64,000 bases of DNA, from positions 201,937,597-202,001,596 of the forward strand of contig NC_133770.1 of NCBI RefSeq assembly GCF_003597395.2, in the 5' to 3' direction. Of the stretch, positions 37,201-52,200 are shown piece by piece. Source of the stretch: Chelonoidis abingdonii (Eukaryota > Chordata > Testudines > Testudinidae). The translations under genes were made by a program, and so were the position numbers. Positions within the stretch are counted from its first letter, which is position 1, and each line of letters starts with the position of its first letter. The notes beneath the pieces were generated by a model. The model had not been told where the DNA came from and searched no databases. It saw only the letters and a list, made by a program, of their open reading frames with translations.

Positions 37201-40200
37201 GCTTATTTTCACATCATTCACCAGAGCCACAGATTCATGATCAATGGGTCCCACTACCAATTTGGAGTACTGTCTTTTGCCACAAGCAACCCCTCATATT
37301 CACAAAATGCATGACTGTAGTAGCAGCATTCTTGTGAAGGTCAGGAGTCCAAGTGTTCCCCTACCTGGATGACTGGGTAGTGAAAGGCCAATCCGGATCT
37401 CAGGTACTCTCCAGTTTAGCTACTATTTAGTCTACTTTTGATGCTCTTTGGCTCCTAATCAATACAGAGAAATCTATCCTGATACCTGTTGAAATAATAA
37501 AATGTATTTGGGTAGTCCTAGACTCTACAAAGGTCAGGGGTTTCCTGCTGGAGCAGAGATTCCAAACAATGCAGGTCATTGTTCTAGATCTAAAGGTGCA
37601 TCCTCTCACTGTGTTTCAGAATTGCCTCAAACTTGGTGCAACATGCCAGGCTAGCCAGAGTGTACTCACCGACCCATCATCATATGGACATGGTAGTTCA
37701 AATACCTGCTCAGGTCTTGTCCTCTCTGACTAGTGGGTAGAATCTGCACTCACTCTGGTCACAGATGCATCAGGTCTGATTGGGGAGCTCATTTAGGTCC
37801 CTTTCAGACTCTGAGAGCCTTTTGTCTCTTCAGGATATAACTCTTCATATAAATACCAGTAAACTTTGGGCCATCCTTTTAGTTCGCTTGGCGTTCCGTA
37901 TGAATATTAAGGGTGTGGAATTTTTTGAACTCACAGACAACACAGTGGTCATCTTCTGTGTAAACAAGCATGGTGGAGTGGCGGGGAAGGGCATTTGGAA
38001 AAGTTATGCCAGAACACGATTCTCCTTTGGAATTTCTGTATCGCCAGTTCTATCAGCCTGAGAGCTGCCTACTTTCCAGAAGTTCAAAACACACGAGCAG
38101 ACCACCTGAGCAGGTCATTCTCAGGTCACTACAAGTCATTTCTTCACCTAGATGTGTCCATGTCCATTTTCCAGTGGTGGGGAGCGCCTCAAATTGGACC
38201 TGTTTGCAGCAAGACCAAACAAAAAATGTCATTGTTTTTTGTTCCTGAGTGGTCACAGTTCACTGGCATATGTTTTCCTCCTACACTGTTCAAAACAGTT
38301 GCTGTATGCTTTCCTTCAGGTTCTGTTTCTGTCCAAAGTCAAGTAAGATTCTGCTCGCTTTTTTCTAGTAGCCTCAGTGTGGCCCTGATTTCAAGTCTAC
38401 TAGTCCTGTCGATCAGACATATGCTGCCTCTCCTAACAGATATGGATGTGATCTCCCTGGACCACAGCCACCTCCATCTTAATTTTCAGGCCTTCCACTT
38501 GACAGCTTGAATGCTTCAAAGCTGACAAACTCTGAATGAGTTTGCTCTAAGAGGGTGCAGGAAGTTCTGCTAAATAGTAGGAAGCCTTCAGCTAGGTCTA
38601 CTTTTTTGCTAAATAGAAGAGATTTTCCATTTGGTCCATACAAACAGGCATTCCCCTCAGCTCAAGCACCAGTTTGCCATATCTTGGGCTATCCTATGTT
38701 TCTGAAAAAACAGGAGTGAACTCTGAGTTCCATCAGAATCCATTTGATGGCCGTCTCAGTTTTCCATCTTCCCATGGATAACCAATGAGTTTTTTCAAAA
38801 CCCATGTCCATCGGATTGCTAAAAGGTTTGCTCAGATTATACCCACAGGTTCATAAGTTGGTTCCACGGTGAAGTTTAAATTTAGTGCTAGCAAAATTGG
38901 TGGATCTCCCCTTTGAGCAGCTAGCGATTGGTTTGCTGGTACACCTGTCTATGAAGGTGTAACCTCAGCCAGGAGGCTAGGGGAGTTTTAGAATCAGAGC
39001 GTCCTTGTACAGTTATTTTTAGGGACAAGGTTTTCCTTTGCGTTCACCCAAAATTATTGACATAGGTTCTAATCTTCACATTAATCAAACAATTGATTTA
39101 CCAACTTTCTTTCCAAAGCCTCATTCCAGTAAAGAGGAAGAGAAGCTCCACACTATAGATGTTAGAGCTTTGGCTTTTTACCTGCATCGGGACTAGGCCT
39201 TTCAGATTTTGGTCTCCACTCTTGGTTGCATTTTCAGGCAGAGTAAAGGGCCACCAAGAGGATCTCTACCTGGATTTCCATCTCTATTTGTTGATGCTAC
39301 TGATTGGCTAATATTGCACTACCAGGTAAAGCAGTGGCTCACTCAAGCAGGTCACAGGTAACTTCTGCAGCCTTTCTGGCTTGTGTACCCATACTGGACA
39401 TTTGTAGCATGGCAGCCTAGTCATCAGACTATATGTTTGTGTTTCACAAGGCCATCTCTCATTAATCTAGAAATAATGCAGATTTGGACTAGTGGTCCTA
39501 TAGTCTCTGTTTAGTTAGGCTCCGAGCCCACCTCCAGTTTGAACTGCCTGTGAGTCAACTATAGTGGAATGGACATGTGCAATCCCTCAAAGAAGAAAAA
39601 ACTTACTTTCCATAACTGTTGTTCTTTGAGATGTGTTGCACTTGTCTTTCCATGACCCATTCCCCTTCCTCTCACTGAATCTTTCTGGTAGGAAGGAACT
39701 GAGGGGATAGGGGACAGGGGCAGCTTGGCCCTTTATACTTGTGTGCAGTGGTGCAAGTCACCGGAGGGCACTTGTGCTGCCCCAGTGGGTACTACTGGGG
39801 GAAAGTTCTCAAACAGCTGTGCCTGAGTTGTGCATATGTCAGCAGTGGAGTGGACACGTGCAACACATCTGGAAGAACAGCAGTCACAGAAAGGTAGGTA
39901 CTGTAACTGTTTGTTATTTCTCGGCAGTATGAAACTGCAGAGTTTTTTGTTTAAAATCCTTGTACTGGAATCACTTTACATACAGGGATACCAGTTTCTC
40001 TCTTTAAACCTCAATAGCTTACTATCAGTCAAGGCTAAAATTTGGCTGATTATATTTTGTCCCTTTTTCAGGCTTAAATGTAATTGACCTCATGTAAAAT
40101 GTAATTTTTTGTATGATCTGAGTTCAGAAATTTAATTAATTTATTTTTTTCTTTTCAAAAAATGTGTGGTGCATCAGGCTTAAAACTTTTACAGAAGTTG

Positions 40201-43200
40201 ATTCCCTTAGAAATCTGCACAAGTAAAGTAGTAGTTTGTCCAGAGTGGCGCATATAGCTGGTTTAGGAAGTATCTAGACCAGCGGGAGGCAACCTTTCAG
40301 AAGTGGTGTGCCGAGTCTTCATTTATTCACTCTAATTTAAGGTTTAGCGTGCCAGTAATACATTTTAACGTTTTTAGAAGGTCTCTTTCTGTAAGTCTGT
40401 ATTATATAACTAAACTATTGTATGTAAAGTAAACAAGGTTTTCAAAATGTTTAAGAAGTGTCATTTAAAATTAAATTAAAATGCTGATCTTACGCCACCA
40501 GCCTGCTCAGCTCGCTGCCAGCCTAGGGTTCTGTTCACCTAGGCCGGTAGTGGGCTGAGCAGGGCCTGTGGCCGGGACCCCAGACCTGGGAGGGGGGTTC
40601 AGAGTGCAGGGCAGAGGGCTAGGGGAAGGGGTTCAGGGCAGAAGGCTGGAGTGTCGGGGGGTTCAGGGATCAGGGCAGAGGGCTGGAGTGTGTGGGGGGT
40701 GTAGGGAAGAAGGCTAGGTGTGTGTTGGGGTGTGAGGGGTGCTCATTGTGTGGGGAGGGGGGTCAGGGCAGAAGGCTGGGGTGCTCGGCTCGTAGAGGTG
40801 CTCCCAGCCCCCTACCCTGAGTGCTCATGGCCAGGGGCTGGAAGGGATATGTCCTGTTCCACTCCCTTCCCCAAGGCTCCGTCCATACCTCTCTCTGCAT
40901 CCTCTACGGAGCTGCGTGCAGGCTGCTGCTCTTCCCCCTCCTTCTCCCCCTCGCTAGAGCCATCAGCTGATTGGCGCAGGGAAGGAGAGGGGGCGGGCAG
41001 GAAACCACCATGCTGGGGGAAGAAGTAGGGGAGGGGGAAGCTTGGCTGCTGCAGAACCAAGCTTCTTCCTCCTGCCCCCGTAGGGGAGAGTGGTGGGTGG
41101 GGGGGCTGAGTGTGGTTGGGGGCCGGGACTGCGGCAGGCAGCTGCGTACTGCTTAGAATCGGCTCATGTGCCTTGTTTGGCACGCATGCCACAGGTTGCC
41201 GACCCCTGATCTAGACAGCATTACTGCTCCTGCTGCAGTATTTGTAGAGGATGAGACTAGAAACCAGCACAGAACAGATAATAGCTATCTCACACCCACC
41301 TTCTGCCCTCCTCCTGCTGATGCTGGGTGAAATAGGCGGTTACGGGGATACCAGTTGTAATATGAAAAACTATAAGCTACGATAACTAGAAAGGATGTTT
41401 TCAGGTGTTGAATGCTAAGTAATTTTATCCCCCAAATTACTAAAACTTGCAGTCTGGAGAAATTAGAAATGTTAGGCCAAATATTAATTATCTCAATGCC
41501 AGTTCAGGGATGTGACTCAGACTATTTTAGGTTTTTTTACTATGCCATAAGGGGCACCACAATTAAAGACAAGCACAGTAGTCACAATTATTAAAGAAAG
41601 ACAATAATTGAACAAAATGAAACAAAAACAGAACATAAGCAATAAACAATGTTTACTTCCACTACAGGCTCTTGTGTATGTCTCTCTGTGGAGATCTTTC
41701 AACAGAGATTACACCTCAAGAGAAGGTCTTCTCTGGTGAGCACAATCTTCTCTAGTTGAGATAAGACCAAAGTACATTATTCCAAAAATCAGCAGAGAGT
41801 CCTGTATTAGTTGATCATTAATAAATAAAATATATAGTTGGGCAATGAAACTTTGTTTGAAAGGTTGGTGAAACTTATTTGGTTTAGCATGGATAATCTA
41901 AACAGTTTATAAATGGGCAAATGTAAGTGATTTTAAGTTCTGTGAAACTGAAGAAAGTTTTAATTCTTACTGAAAGGAAGCCATTTAAGGGCCAGTTTTT
42001 TGGCAGGCAAATTAAATATTAAGAATTTTACATTCAAATTAAATTGCACTATTCATTTACTTACCAAGATTAGCATGTCTTCTCCACAGGAGTACATAGT
42101 CTAAATAATCGGGTTTTTAACAGGAGAAGCTGGCAATACCTTAAATTACAATAGCACTTCAGTATTCTATTAAAATTAATGAGAAAATATATTAAATCTA
42201 ATCTCTAGGCAGTGCTTTTGCAAACTCCCTCGCCCAAGTGATGCTGAAGTTTCAGTAATGGAGTCATGATGAAGAAGTGCTGGGTTTGGAAGGTGGTGTT
42301 GATGCAATGTAGTGGCTTCTTTCTTTCTGTCTTGTTGGTGCTGTTTGCTTATCTAGGTGTTGTCTTGGAAGATGTGATGAGATGAACAGCGTGTGCCAGG
42401 ATAAATGCTGAGAGTTTAGATGTATGTAAGAGTGTATGATTTTATAATGGTTCAAAGCAGTATAAACGTAAATGTAATAAGATTAGGGATTAGAAAATAA
42501 AAACATATAAGCATAAGAGTGCATGTCTCAATTGAGAAGAATTTATACTTTTTCCATAGTCTCACTGAAGGAGAGAGGCAAATATTTCAGGGGGTCCACT
42601 AAATTCTTATACCAGCTTCTGTCACTTTTCTTTTGTTTGACGGCTTCAGTGGATGATCTTGGTGGCATATTCAGCTCATGAATATGCAGTCTCCTAATGC
42701 ATATGCATCAGGATTGTAATTCTTCAACTTTAGGATTATATGGCCTTTGTCTCTGTGGTGGGAATTTCTTAGAACATCTTCAAAGATAGAGCTTTTACTC
42801 TGTTCAGTTTATTTTCTGAAAGATCCCTTTGTTTCTTTTAGGATGTAATACGAGTTGAAATTCTGTTTCAAATGTGCCCAAATGCTCCTACGTCCTATAA
42901 AAAGATCTTTCAGCTCTTAAAACGATCTGTTTAAACATAACTGATTGTTAAAGAGAGTCTTTAAATTTAACTGGTCATCAGAGAGTGTGTTGTCTCTTCT
43001 TCTTATCAATCTAATCTTGAGGGAGGGTTTTAATCTCTTCCTTATTTTGATAAGGAAGTTGCTTAAAAATTGCCAGATAACTAACTAATTTTCCAATTTA
43101 TGTAAGTATTTTATATTCACGTGGCGTCTTACATTATTATTCAGTTATAACAACAAACAAGCTTCCTATGTTCATAAAAAATATTAATATTCAGATAATT

Positions 43201-46200
43201 GTATCAGGGTGTATTATAAGCCTTTCTCCCAAATCTGGATCTTAGTGTCCAAAATCTGGATGCTTAGCATGAACCTCCAAGCTTAATTACCAGCTTGGAT
43301 CGTATCTCGCTGCCACCAATCAGGATTCTGAGTACCTGATAAACTCTCTGGTCTCCCCAAAACTCAGATGCCCTGAGCCTCCAATAAAGGGAAATAACCC
43401 ACTTCCCTTCCTGCTCTTTACTTCCTCCCAGATTTTCCCGCCCTGGGGTTACTAGGAGATTTCCCTGCTTCAATCCCTTGAAACACAAAACAGAGAGGAC
43501 GATTTACCTTCCCCCCTCCTTCTTCTCCCCTTCCCAGTCTTTCCGTAGAAAGACAGTACTCCTGGCACAGAGATTCCTATCCCTGCCTTAAAAGGAAAAG
43601 AAATCCACAAGTTTTAAAAGAAAGCTTTATGTAAAAAAGAAAAAACACAACATTGATCACTGCCAAGATGACATAAACAGGGCTATTGCTTAAAAGAAAT
43701 ATGAGTATCAGCCTTATTCAAAAGTATCCAATTTAAACATTCCAGCAACTCACACATGAAATCAATATAAACCTTGCTTTTTCCTTTGTACTCACACGTG
43801 GGAAACGAGGTAGAAAGAAGCTTCGAGATCGGGGGGGGAAAAAAAGAAAGCTCTTCCCTATAGCGAGAGAACGAACAGGCAGAACACAAGACAAACACAC
43901 CAGAAGTTCCCTCCCTTACTTTGAAAAATCCGGTTTCCTGATTGGTCCTCTGGTCAGGTGTTTGGTTCCCTTTGTTAACCCTTTACAGGTAAAAGAAACA
44001 TTAACCCTTAGCTATCTGTTTATGACAGGGTGTTATATGAAGACTTGCATTTGCAGTAGAACCTCAGATTTACAAAAACCTCAGGAATGGAGTTGTTTAT
44101 AACTCTGAAATGTTTGTAACTAAGAACAAATGTTATGTATGTTCTTTCAAAGGTTTGCAACTGAACATTGGCGTAGTACTTAATACAGCTTTGAAACTTT
44201 ACAGTGCAGAAGAAAATGCTGATTTTAACCATCTTAATTTAAATGAAACAAGTACAGAAATGGTTTCCTTATTTTGTCAAATCTTTTTTTAAACTTTCTC
44301 TTTATTTTTTTATTAGTTTACATTTAACATAGTACTGTACTCTACAGTATTTGCTTTTTTCCTTTTCTTTTTTTGGCTCTGCTGCCTGATTGCATACTTC
44401 CGGTTCCAAATGAGGTGTATGGTTGACCAGTCAGTTCATAACTCTCATGTTTGTAACTCAGAGGTTCTACTGTAGATACAAAATATTCACAAATACACAT
44501 CTCAGAAGAAGCTTTTGCCATCTGAAGCATATGAGAGAAAACAAAGGCTTTCATCTGTGTGCTGAAAGAACCAATATATTCTGCAAAATACTTCCCATCA
44601 ATAAATGTTTTCCTTAACTTTTGAAGAATGAAGACTTCAGAGTGTTCATTAAATAAATCAGTTTTAACAAGGATATTTCTAGAATTCTTTGTGTGAGTTT
44701 AAACTAAAGATTTTTTTGCAAAGGGGGAGAGGGGGATGGTTTAGGTTATAGGTCTGAAAACACATCCTAAGGAACTCTCTTCTTTTGAATATCCTAAATA
44801 AAGAATATCCCCACATTCTTTTACACAACCAGGTATCTCTCTAAAAAGTAAACATCTTACAAAGTTTATTTTCTTGAGATAACAATCATGTCTGTACTAC
44901 ATTAATGTCTTGCATGGGGGGAGGTGTTCTGTTCTATGAGATGACACGGTTTCTAGATTTACTACCTTCCATTTGTATATGTTTGTAACGAAAAACTATC
45001 AAGTATTCTATACAAAGAACAAGTTGGAATAACTGACACTTATTTACTATGTTTTAAGGATGTATTTAAGAAAATACTTTAGAATGTTAAAGCAAAACAG
45101 GAGTTTTTAAGCTGCATCACATATTCTATGTAAACATACTTGGAGGTAATAAATAAGGTTTTATGGCTAAGGAAGAGTCGTCATCTTTTACACTTGGTGC
45201 CTGTTACTGGCTCACAGAGAGAGATTTAGGAATTTCCTTATTTAGCTTGAAATTTTCATTTCATTAAGTAATCGAAAGCATGTGAGCTATCATTCTACTA
45301 GTATCGTACATGTGAAAATAATTGTATCTTTGTAAATTCAGCAAAGTCAAATGATAGTTTGTAATAACAATTAGAAGAATAAATTATTATACTTCTATTT
45401 TTATCAATATTAATGTCTTTCTGTACATGTAAGTGGTGTTAAACAGTGACTTGGAATGTCTTTCTGTAAAATACGTTAGTCCTCCTGCTCCCCGACCGTG
45501 GCCAGACTGACATCTATAACGTACTGTGACAAGCCACTAGACTAAATAATATATTCTACAATTGTGGGGGGTTGTGAAAAGTAAATAGTTTTCAGATGTG
45601 AGACCAACTTGTGTTGCAAAACAACTGGTATGGTAACATTTTTTTAATAAATTAAAAAAATATACAGGAAAGAGAACAGATTTACACTTTTTAGCTATAT
45701 TTTTAAAAACATTTATTTTTGTAAACATTGAGAAAAAGTTAGAAGTTTCACATTGCAAAATGTCAGTTATTTACATAAAAACAGCAAGAAGGAAAAGAAG
45801 TGCTGTGAAATGGTAAATGTTCTATAATATACACGAAATAATTTGAGGGTGTCTGCACACAGATTTTATTCAGAAATCTTTAGGCTTTTATTCAAGAGAC
45901 TAGTTTCCATGAATGTTTCCTCTGGATTGTTCTAGATAAAGTTGTTGCCATCCTCAATTGTGTTAACTATGGTTGTCTGAATTTTGGAAAGGGGTATGTG
46001 ATAACTAGTTCAAGTCCCAACTCCCAAAACTTAATTTGCACACTTACCCTATTTCCAGTACCCTATGTTTTTATTTCACTGCTTTTCTTGTCACTATGCC
46101 AATGTATTTTATCACTTTTTGATAGGTGCATGGCCTAGTTTGGTGATTAATAATGGTTTGTTTCATAGACTTGTTTTCAGTGGTGGAAGAATGTAATGCC

Positions 46201-49200
46201 TCTGATATCTGCAGGAAAATTCTTTTGACTAAATGAGCAGATGTCCATATATCCTCTCTAGTCACTGTGTTGATTAAAAACATATAAGACAGCAGTCTTC
46301 TATCAGTGACCGTGGTCTCCCTTTGTTGGATACCACAAGGAAGACTAAAGTGAATCCTCTTCAAAGTGTCTATTAATTGTTGATCTTCACTCTTGAGCTG
46401 TATTTCCATTATTTGACTTGGCAGCTTGAATTTAATAGTTATATCCATGATTTTTCTGTTACGCATTTGAGAAGTTAGCCTAAAAAAGGCATAAAATTAT
46501 TACTAAAACTAGTGGATTGTATGACATTTGTGCATCCACTTAACCTGACATTTTTCCTAATAGTGCTCGGGTTTATTTGAAACAAACAAACAAAATTCAG
46601 AAAATATTTTTCCTTACTCAATTGTTTAAAATGTGTTTAATTGTTTTTAGCATATGGTCTTGACAACAGTCAACTTAATTTAAAATATTTAAATATTACC
46701 TACATTTTTTTAAAGTTAGATACCTAGACTGACACATAGAAAGGATCACACTTATCTTTTTTCATTTTAATCAGAAACATAAAATTATATCTTTTTTTAT
46801 TTCACACTCATATACTGGCAAAGTAAAAAATAAATTAAATATTCACTTACCATAGGATTAATAGTAGACTGAAATGAGACATTTCTGATGAGGATAATGA
46901 AAATCTTTCGCTTGCCTCAATGATTTGCCTCTTCGCTCTTTCCTCCCAAATGAAATAGTCTGTCTATGTATGCTTGTTTTGTCTTAGGCTTGGAGGTTGG
47001 ATTTCCCCAGAAACCTGCTTCAGAATGGAAACCAAAACTGAAACTCTACAAGTTTAAACTGCAGTTGGTTAATCTTATAATTTGCTGCTGTCAGAATAGA
47101 AATAAAAAATTGTTGAAACGTATAATTTTAGTACTAAGATGCCTTTTTTCAATTTGTGTTGATAAAGCACCAGAACACAGTGTAGACCAGATGAATGGCC
47201 ACATGAAAATATAGCAGTGAAATATTTTCAAAAACAGCTTCTGATTTGTATAAAAAGAATATTTGGACAAAAGTGTGAATGGTTAAAGAAATCCAAAATC
47301 AACTTCTTTTAAAAAATAGATTTCTGTCTTTCATGTGACAGGTTTATTTTTAATTACTTTACAATAAATTCTCATTATAAAATTCTAGATAGGTTAGCAA
47401 CATATGCAGGGGTTAGATTTTCTTCAATTCCCTATGCAATTCTTTGAGTCCTCCTGCCTCACAGAATAACAAGATAGGAAAACAAAATACTCCTAAAATT
47501 CCCTCCCTATTAGACTATATTTTACCTTAATCTAGTGTAACTAAAATATCACTTCGTTGTATTTATAAAATGATTTTTGTTCCTTTTAAATTGTTCCTCA
47601 TTTAGTTAAAAATAGGCTCTGGTGTGCCTTTGCCACAAAGCAAAAGAAAAAAAATTTAGAATCACAAGAACAGAAATAAAAGCAAAGCTAAAAAGTACTA
47701 GTTACTTAATGTCTATAATTAAACCCAACTGTTCAAGGAGTTTCATGCAGGTATCTGTGCCAAACATCAGTGGGTCTCTGCATAGTGCTAGGGTCCATCT
47801 GCATGGAGCTCTTGTCACTGTTGACGGTGTTAGTAAATTTTACTCAAGCCATGATGTTTCATGTTTCTTAAAGAAAATACATTGATATAATAAAAACCGT
47901 TTTAATATAGAGGCCAGAAAGTTGTGCAATAGGACTATCACTTCATTTAAATCTTATTTATTAATTGATAAATGTGCCTAAACAATTCATGATTGATTTA
48001 TTTGTATTACATCTACATCTATAAACCTCAGCTGAGATCAGGGTCCCATTGTGCTAGGTGTTATACAAACATTAGGAAATAGTCCCTGCCCCAAAGAGCT
48101 CATAATCTAAATAGAGGTGATAAAGGGTGAGAGGGGAAAGTACAGCAGAAACCTATTTATCGAACCTTACTGGGACCAGGGCCAGATCAGATAATGAAAA
48201 ATTCAGATAATCCAGAGAATGGAAAAGTGCAAGGCAGCAGCTCTATCTAGCAGCCAACAGAGAGATCGTCTGCTTCTGGACCTGTGAGCGCTGGTTTTTA
48301 GTTAATACAGAGAGCTGGATAACAAAGGGTTGGATAAATGGAGTCCTACTACAGTAAAGTGAATTGTCCAGGGTCATATAATGGTTTAATGTCTGGACCA
48401 GGAATAAATTCATACTTCCTGAATTCTAGTTTAGCATCCTGACCACTAGACCACACTACCCCCTAAATGAATTTGTAGTTCTGCTATAAACCCATTTGAG
48501 TGAGATAGTGGGCATAAATGTGTCATATATCCTCGTAGATTTATTGGGTCTTCTGGAAAATGGGCTAATGTTTACTTGCTATTGTTTTATGAATTAAAAC
48601 CTGTTTCAATGTTTAAACCCCCTACATTAATACTATTTAAGCAAAAAAAGAAAAAAGAAAAAAACCCCAATTCAAAGTCTCAAGAGCAACTATTTGCTAG
48701 TAAAGAAATTACCCTTTGTGAATGATCTTTCCCATGCCTTTTCTTTTTCATTTTCCATAATGAATTCATTTTAAAAGTTTGTTATAAAACTGTTATGCTA
48801 TTGTTTTTGTTTTGTTTTATTATCTGAACAAACAAGACAGGAGGGAAGCATGTTTCAACATGAAGAACTTTTGAGAGTTGGTACAGGAAATGAAGGGTGC
48901 TTTGTTAACTCAAGAATGGGCTATTTTTAAAATTTTACGTTAGCTGTACCCTTCACGCCTTAGCAGATGTTTGATTAGTCATATCTGGAAGCATTAACCT
49001 CTTACTTGTTGACGTTAAGAGTTTCCCACTATGACTCATTCTATGTTATTGTGTCCAAATATTTGTTGTTCAGCTCAACATGTGGTGGTGGTTGCATCTG
49101 CCGGCATACAGGGCATTTTATTGTATTTTAAGTTCATATTAAGTTAACAGCTTTGTTTCCTTTTGTGTCCTTACTGCTTTATTCTGTAATTTCATTTCTA

Positions 49201-52200
49201 AATTTTAGAGGATGTTAACCATTCCTTTTTGCCAACTTGCATCATAATTGCCTTTTGAAATCAACAGTATCGTGGATATATAGAAAATTGATTTTGCGGT
49301 TTGAGAAAAGTCTTTAAAAGTCACCAAAAATTGTCAGTTTTATTTGCAGTTAAAACATTAGAGTGAAGAAAATTCCATATTTACAATTTAATACACATAA
49401 TCAGTGGTCTGCCTTTTGATAGAACTGTGTTGCTTTCCTTTTACTGTCCCTTTAGGCTTTTCTGAAGAATATGCTGTCAGTCGTGCCCTTTCTAAACATT
49501 TGAGGAATGCATGAAATCACCAAACTTTTTTTTCCACTTACGAGTTTAACCCATATCTCCAGAAGTGGAAGGTAGAATATTACCTTATACAGCCATATAT
49601 TTCTGCTCTTACTGGCCATCCTAACCATTTAGCAATTGTCTTACTGCATTATTGGTGTTAATATTCTCCATTTTTCTCAATTCTTTCACTTTGTAGAATA
49701 TGAAGATGGTGATCTATCATCTTGGATAAACCGAGAGAGATTCCAAGGGTACCTTAATGTAGATGGGTTTACCCTCTATGAACTTGGAGATACAGGTAAG
49801 ATGCTCCCACCTTCAAGTTATTTACAATATTTACTGAAGCTACAAACAAAATCGAATAAAAAATTTTAAAGCTTCCAAAAGAGATTACATTCAGATGTAA
49901 GGCTCATACTTCCCTGTTGATTCTTAGTATACTAAAAAAAATTTAGGCATCTCCTTTATACACCAGAACACTGTCTTTTTTCAAACTCAAGAAGGTAAAA
50001 TGTCCACTAATTTAGATCATTATAAATATGTATAGCAGTTTCTGTATATAAATAGAAATGTTTAAAAGTGCTGGCACATCTTTTAATTGTAGTTTGTTTC
50101 ATCATCAGTATTAGTAAATTCTGTTGGTTATAACAGTGATTATTTTGGGAAATAGCAAAAGACACTAGTTGACTTTGTCAATGCGATAAAGAATACATAT
50201 CTACAAGTTGTGTCCAATATCTTTATGAAGGAATAGCTTGTCCACAATGAGACTTGTGAATTCATCCACCCTTCTCTAGAAACTTCAAAAGCACTTGAGA
50301 GAAGTATTCTCTAATAAAGAGGCTTTGAGATGTTAATATGTTAAGGTCTAAAGGGAACAAGGACAAGTGGATTGGGGCGGGAGCATGGAAGGTGATGGGA
50401 GACAGTCCCCACCCCCATCACATTTTTAGTCCTTCTCCCAACCTCAGAGAAATTCCTCTGCAGCTGTACATGGAGAAATGGAATGGGGAGGAGCTGTGGA
50501 AGCTGCATTATCTCTATCCTCATTCTCAGAACCCTTCAAGGATTCCCTGAACAAGAGAATATTGACATTGTCAATATTATCCATCTTATGTGGGTTCTCC
50601 CTCTATATGAATCTCCTTGCCTGGTGTGCAGGGGCAGCAGCAATCAGTAGGGAGGTATTGGACCCTCGGAGGCTGGGGATGATAAGCAGCACTATGGTGT
50701 TTGCCTAGATCTTGAGATTTTAGGTGGCCAATCTACTGCTCATTCCACTGTGGGAAAACTCTACTTTCCTAACACAGGGGAAGAAGTGATTTGAAGAAAA
50801 TTCAGACAAAACTTGAGGCATTTCTTACTCCGTCTGCTGAGTTTGCCCAACATCACAGATAATTTGACCTAAATATAAACAATCCAATGGTGCTTCAAAA
50901 CTTCCACGAACTAAAGTGAGCAAAGACCTGTACATTCAGATATTTGGTCTCCATTACATTCTACATGATTATTCAATAAATCTGTGCACAGGGTCATATG
51001 AAAGTGAAGTTCTTCTGATTGTGGACTACGACCCATATAAGAAGCTATTTTTCTGACCTGGTGGCACAGCCAAGAGTTCAAATAAAATTCTAACATTTCT
51101 TCATGTAAGTTGTAAAGAATAATACTCAAAGTTTTTAATTAAACAAATCAAGTCACAAGAGTGGTTTATAAATTGATACAAATAACGTTTTGAACTTTTA
51201 AAATGGCAGAGCTCTGGTAGTTGCAGTACCCATGTATACTAACTTCGTGGAGTTGTGAACAGACACACTGGAACGAACTTAATTTCCCCTCTTTATTTTT
51301 TCCATAGTCATGTTAATCTGGCATTCAGACACGTTTAATTTGTTTGCAGTAGATTATTACAAACTGATGTATGTAAACAGATGTTTATATAGCTTCTTTG
51401 GGACAGTTGAGAAGGAATCTTTGTACACCCCCAAATTTGAGTAATTATTTTCAAACCTAAATGGCTCTATGATCTGAGAGTTGGAGAACGTGAGATGGTA
51501 GTAATAAGACAAAATAATAAGATTCCCTTGCAAGAGCAATATGATGAATTTAGATATCTTATTCTGTATTTTAGGAAAACTTGTGGCTATTGCGATTATT
51601 GATGACAAAAACTCTTCAGCTGAACATACCAGGTATAGTATTATTGACACTCACTGTGAAAAGTAAAGAATATTTGCTGGTTTGGATTTTAGAATGGCAA
51701 CAAGCTTTATCTTTACTAATTTATCTCATATTGGAAAGAAGTATTCAAATTTTTGAAGCTGTTTTAAATGTTCACAAAGTGAGAGTTGAACTGAAAAGCA
51801 CTCATATTTGCACATTTCTGAGCATGCTAGACTAACCGAAGACCTCATTCTCTAGACCTTACTCAGTGAGTGGGCCCAGTGAGGCATATATGACTACTCA
51901 ATTCATTAAGACAGGGGTTGGCAACCTCTGGCGCATGGCTCACTGGACCAGTTTGTTTACCTGTCGCCTCCACAGGTTCTTCTGATTGCTGCTGCCAGTG
52001 GCCACAGTTCGCTGCTTCGGGCCAGTGCGGGTGGTGGGAAGCCACGGCCAGCACATCCCTCAGCACGCGCCACCTCCCGCCACCCCTATTGGCCCGGAGC
52101 GGCAAACCGTGGCCGCTGGGAGCCATGATCAGCCGAACCTGCGGAGGCGACAGGTAAACAAACTGGTGAGCTGCGTGCCAGAGGTTGCTGACCCCTGCAT

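Noticed and set aside
43200..44040. An exact target duplication for the LTR at 43210-44029
   Set aside because: CAGGG-like bases occur on both sides, but choosing them forces one LTR end off TG...CA. The boundaries were left as TGT and ACA without a claimed duplication.
51581..51835. An 84-codon + frame over TMX3 exon 11
   Set aside because: It reads exon 11 out of frame; the true frame fits the phases of exons 10 and 12 and gives the TMX3 sequence.
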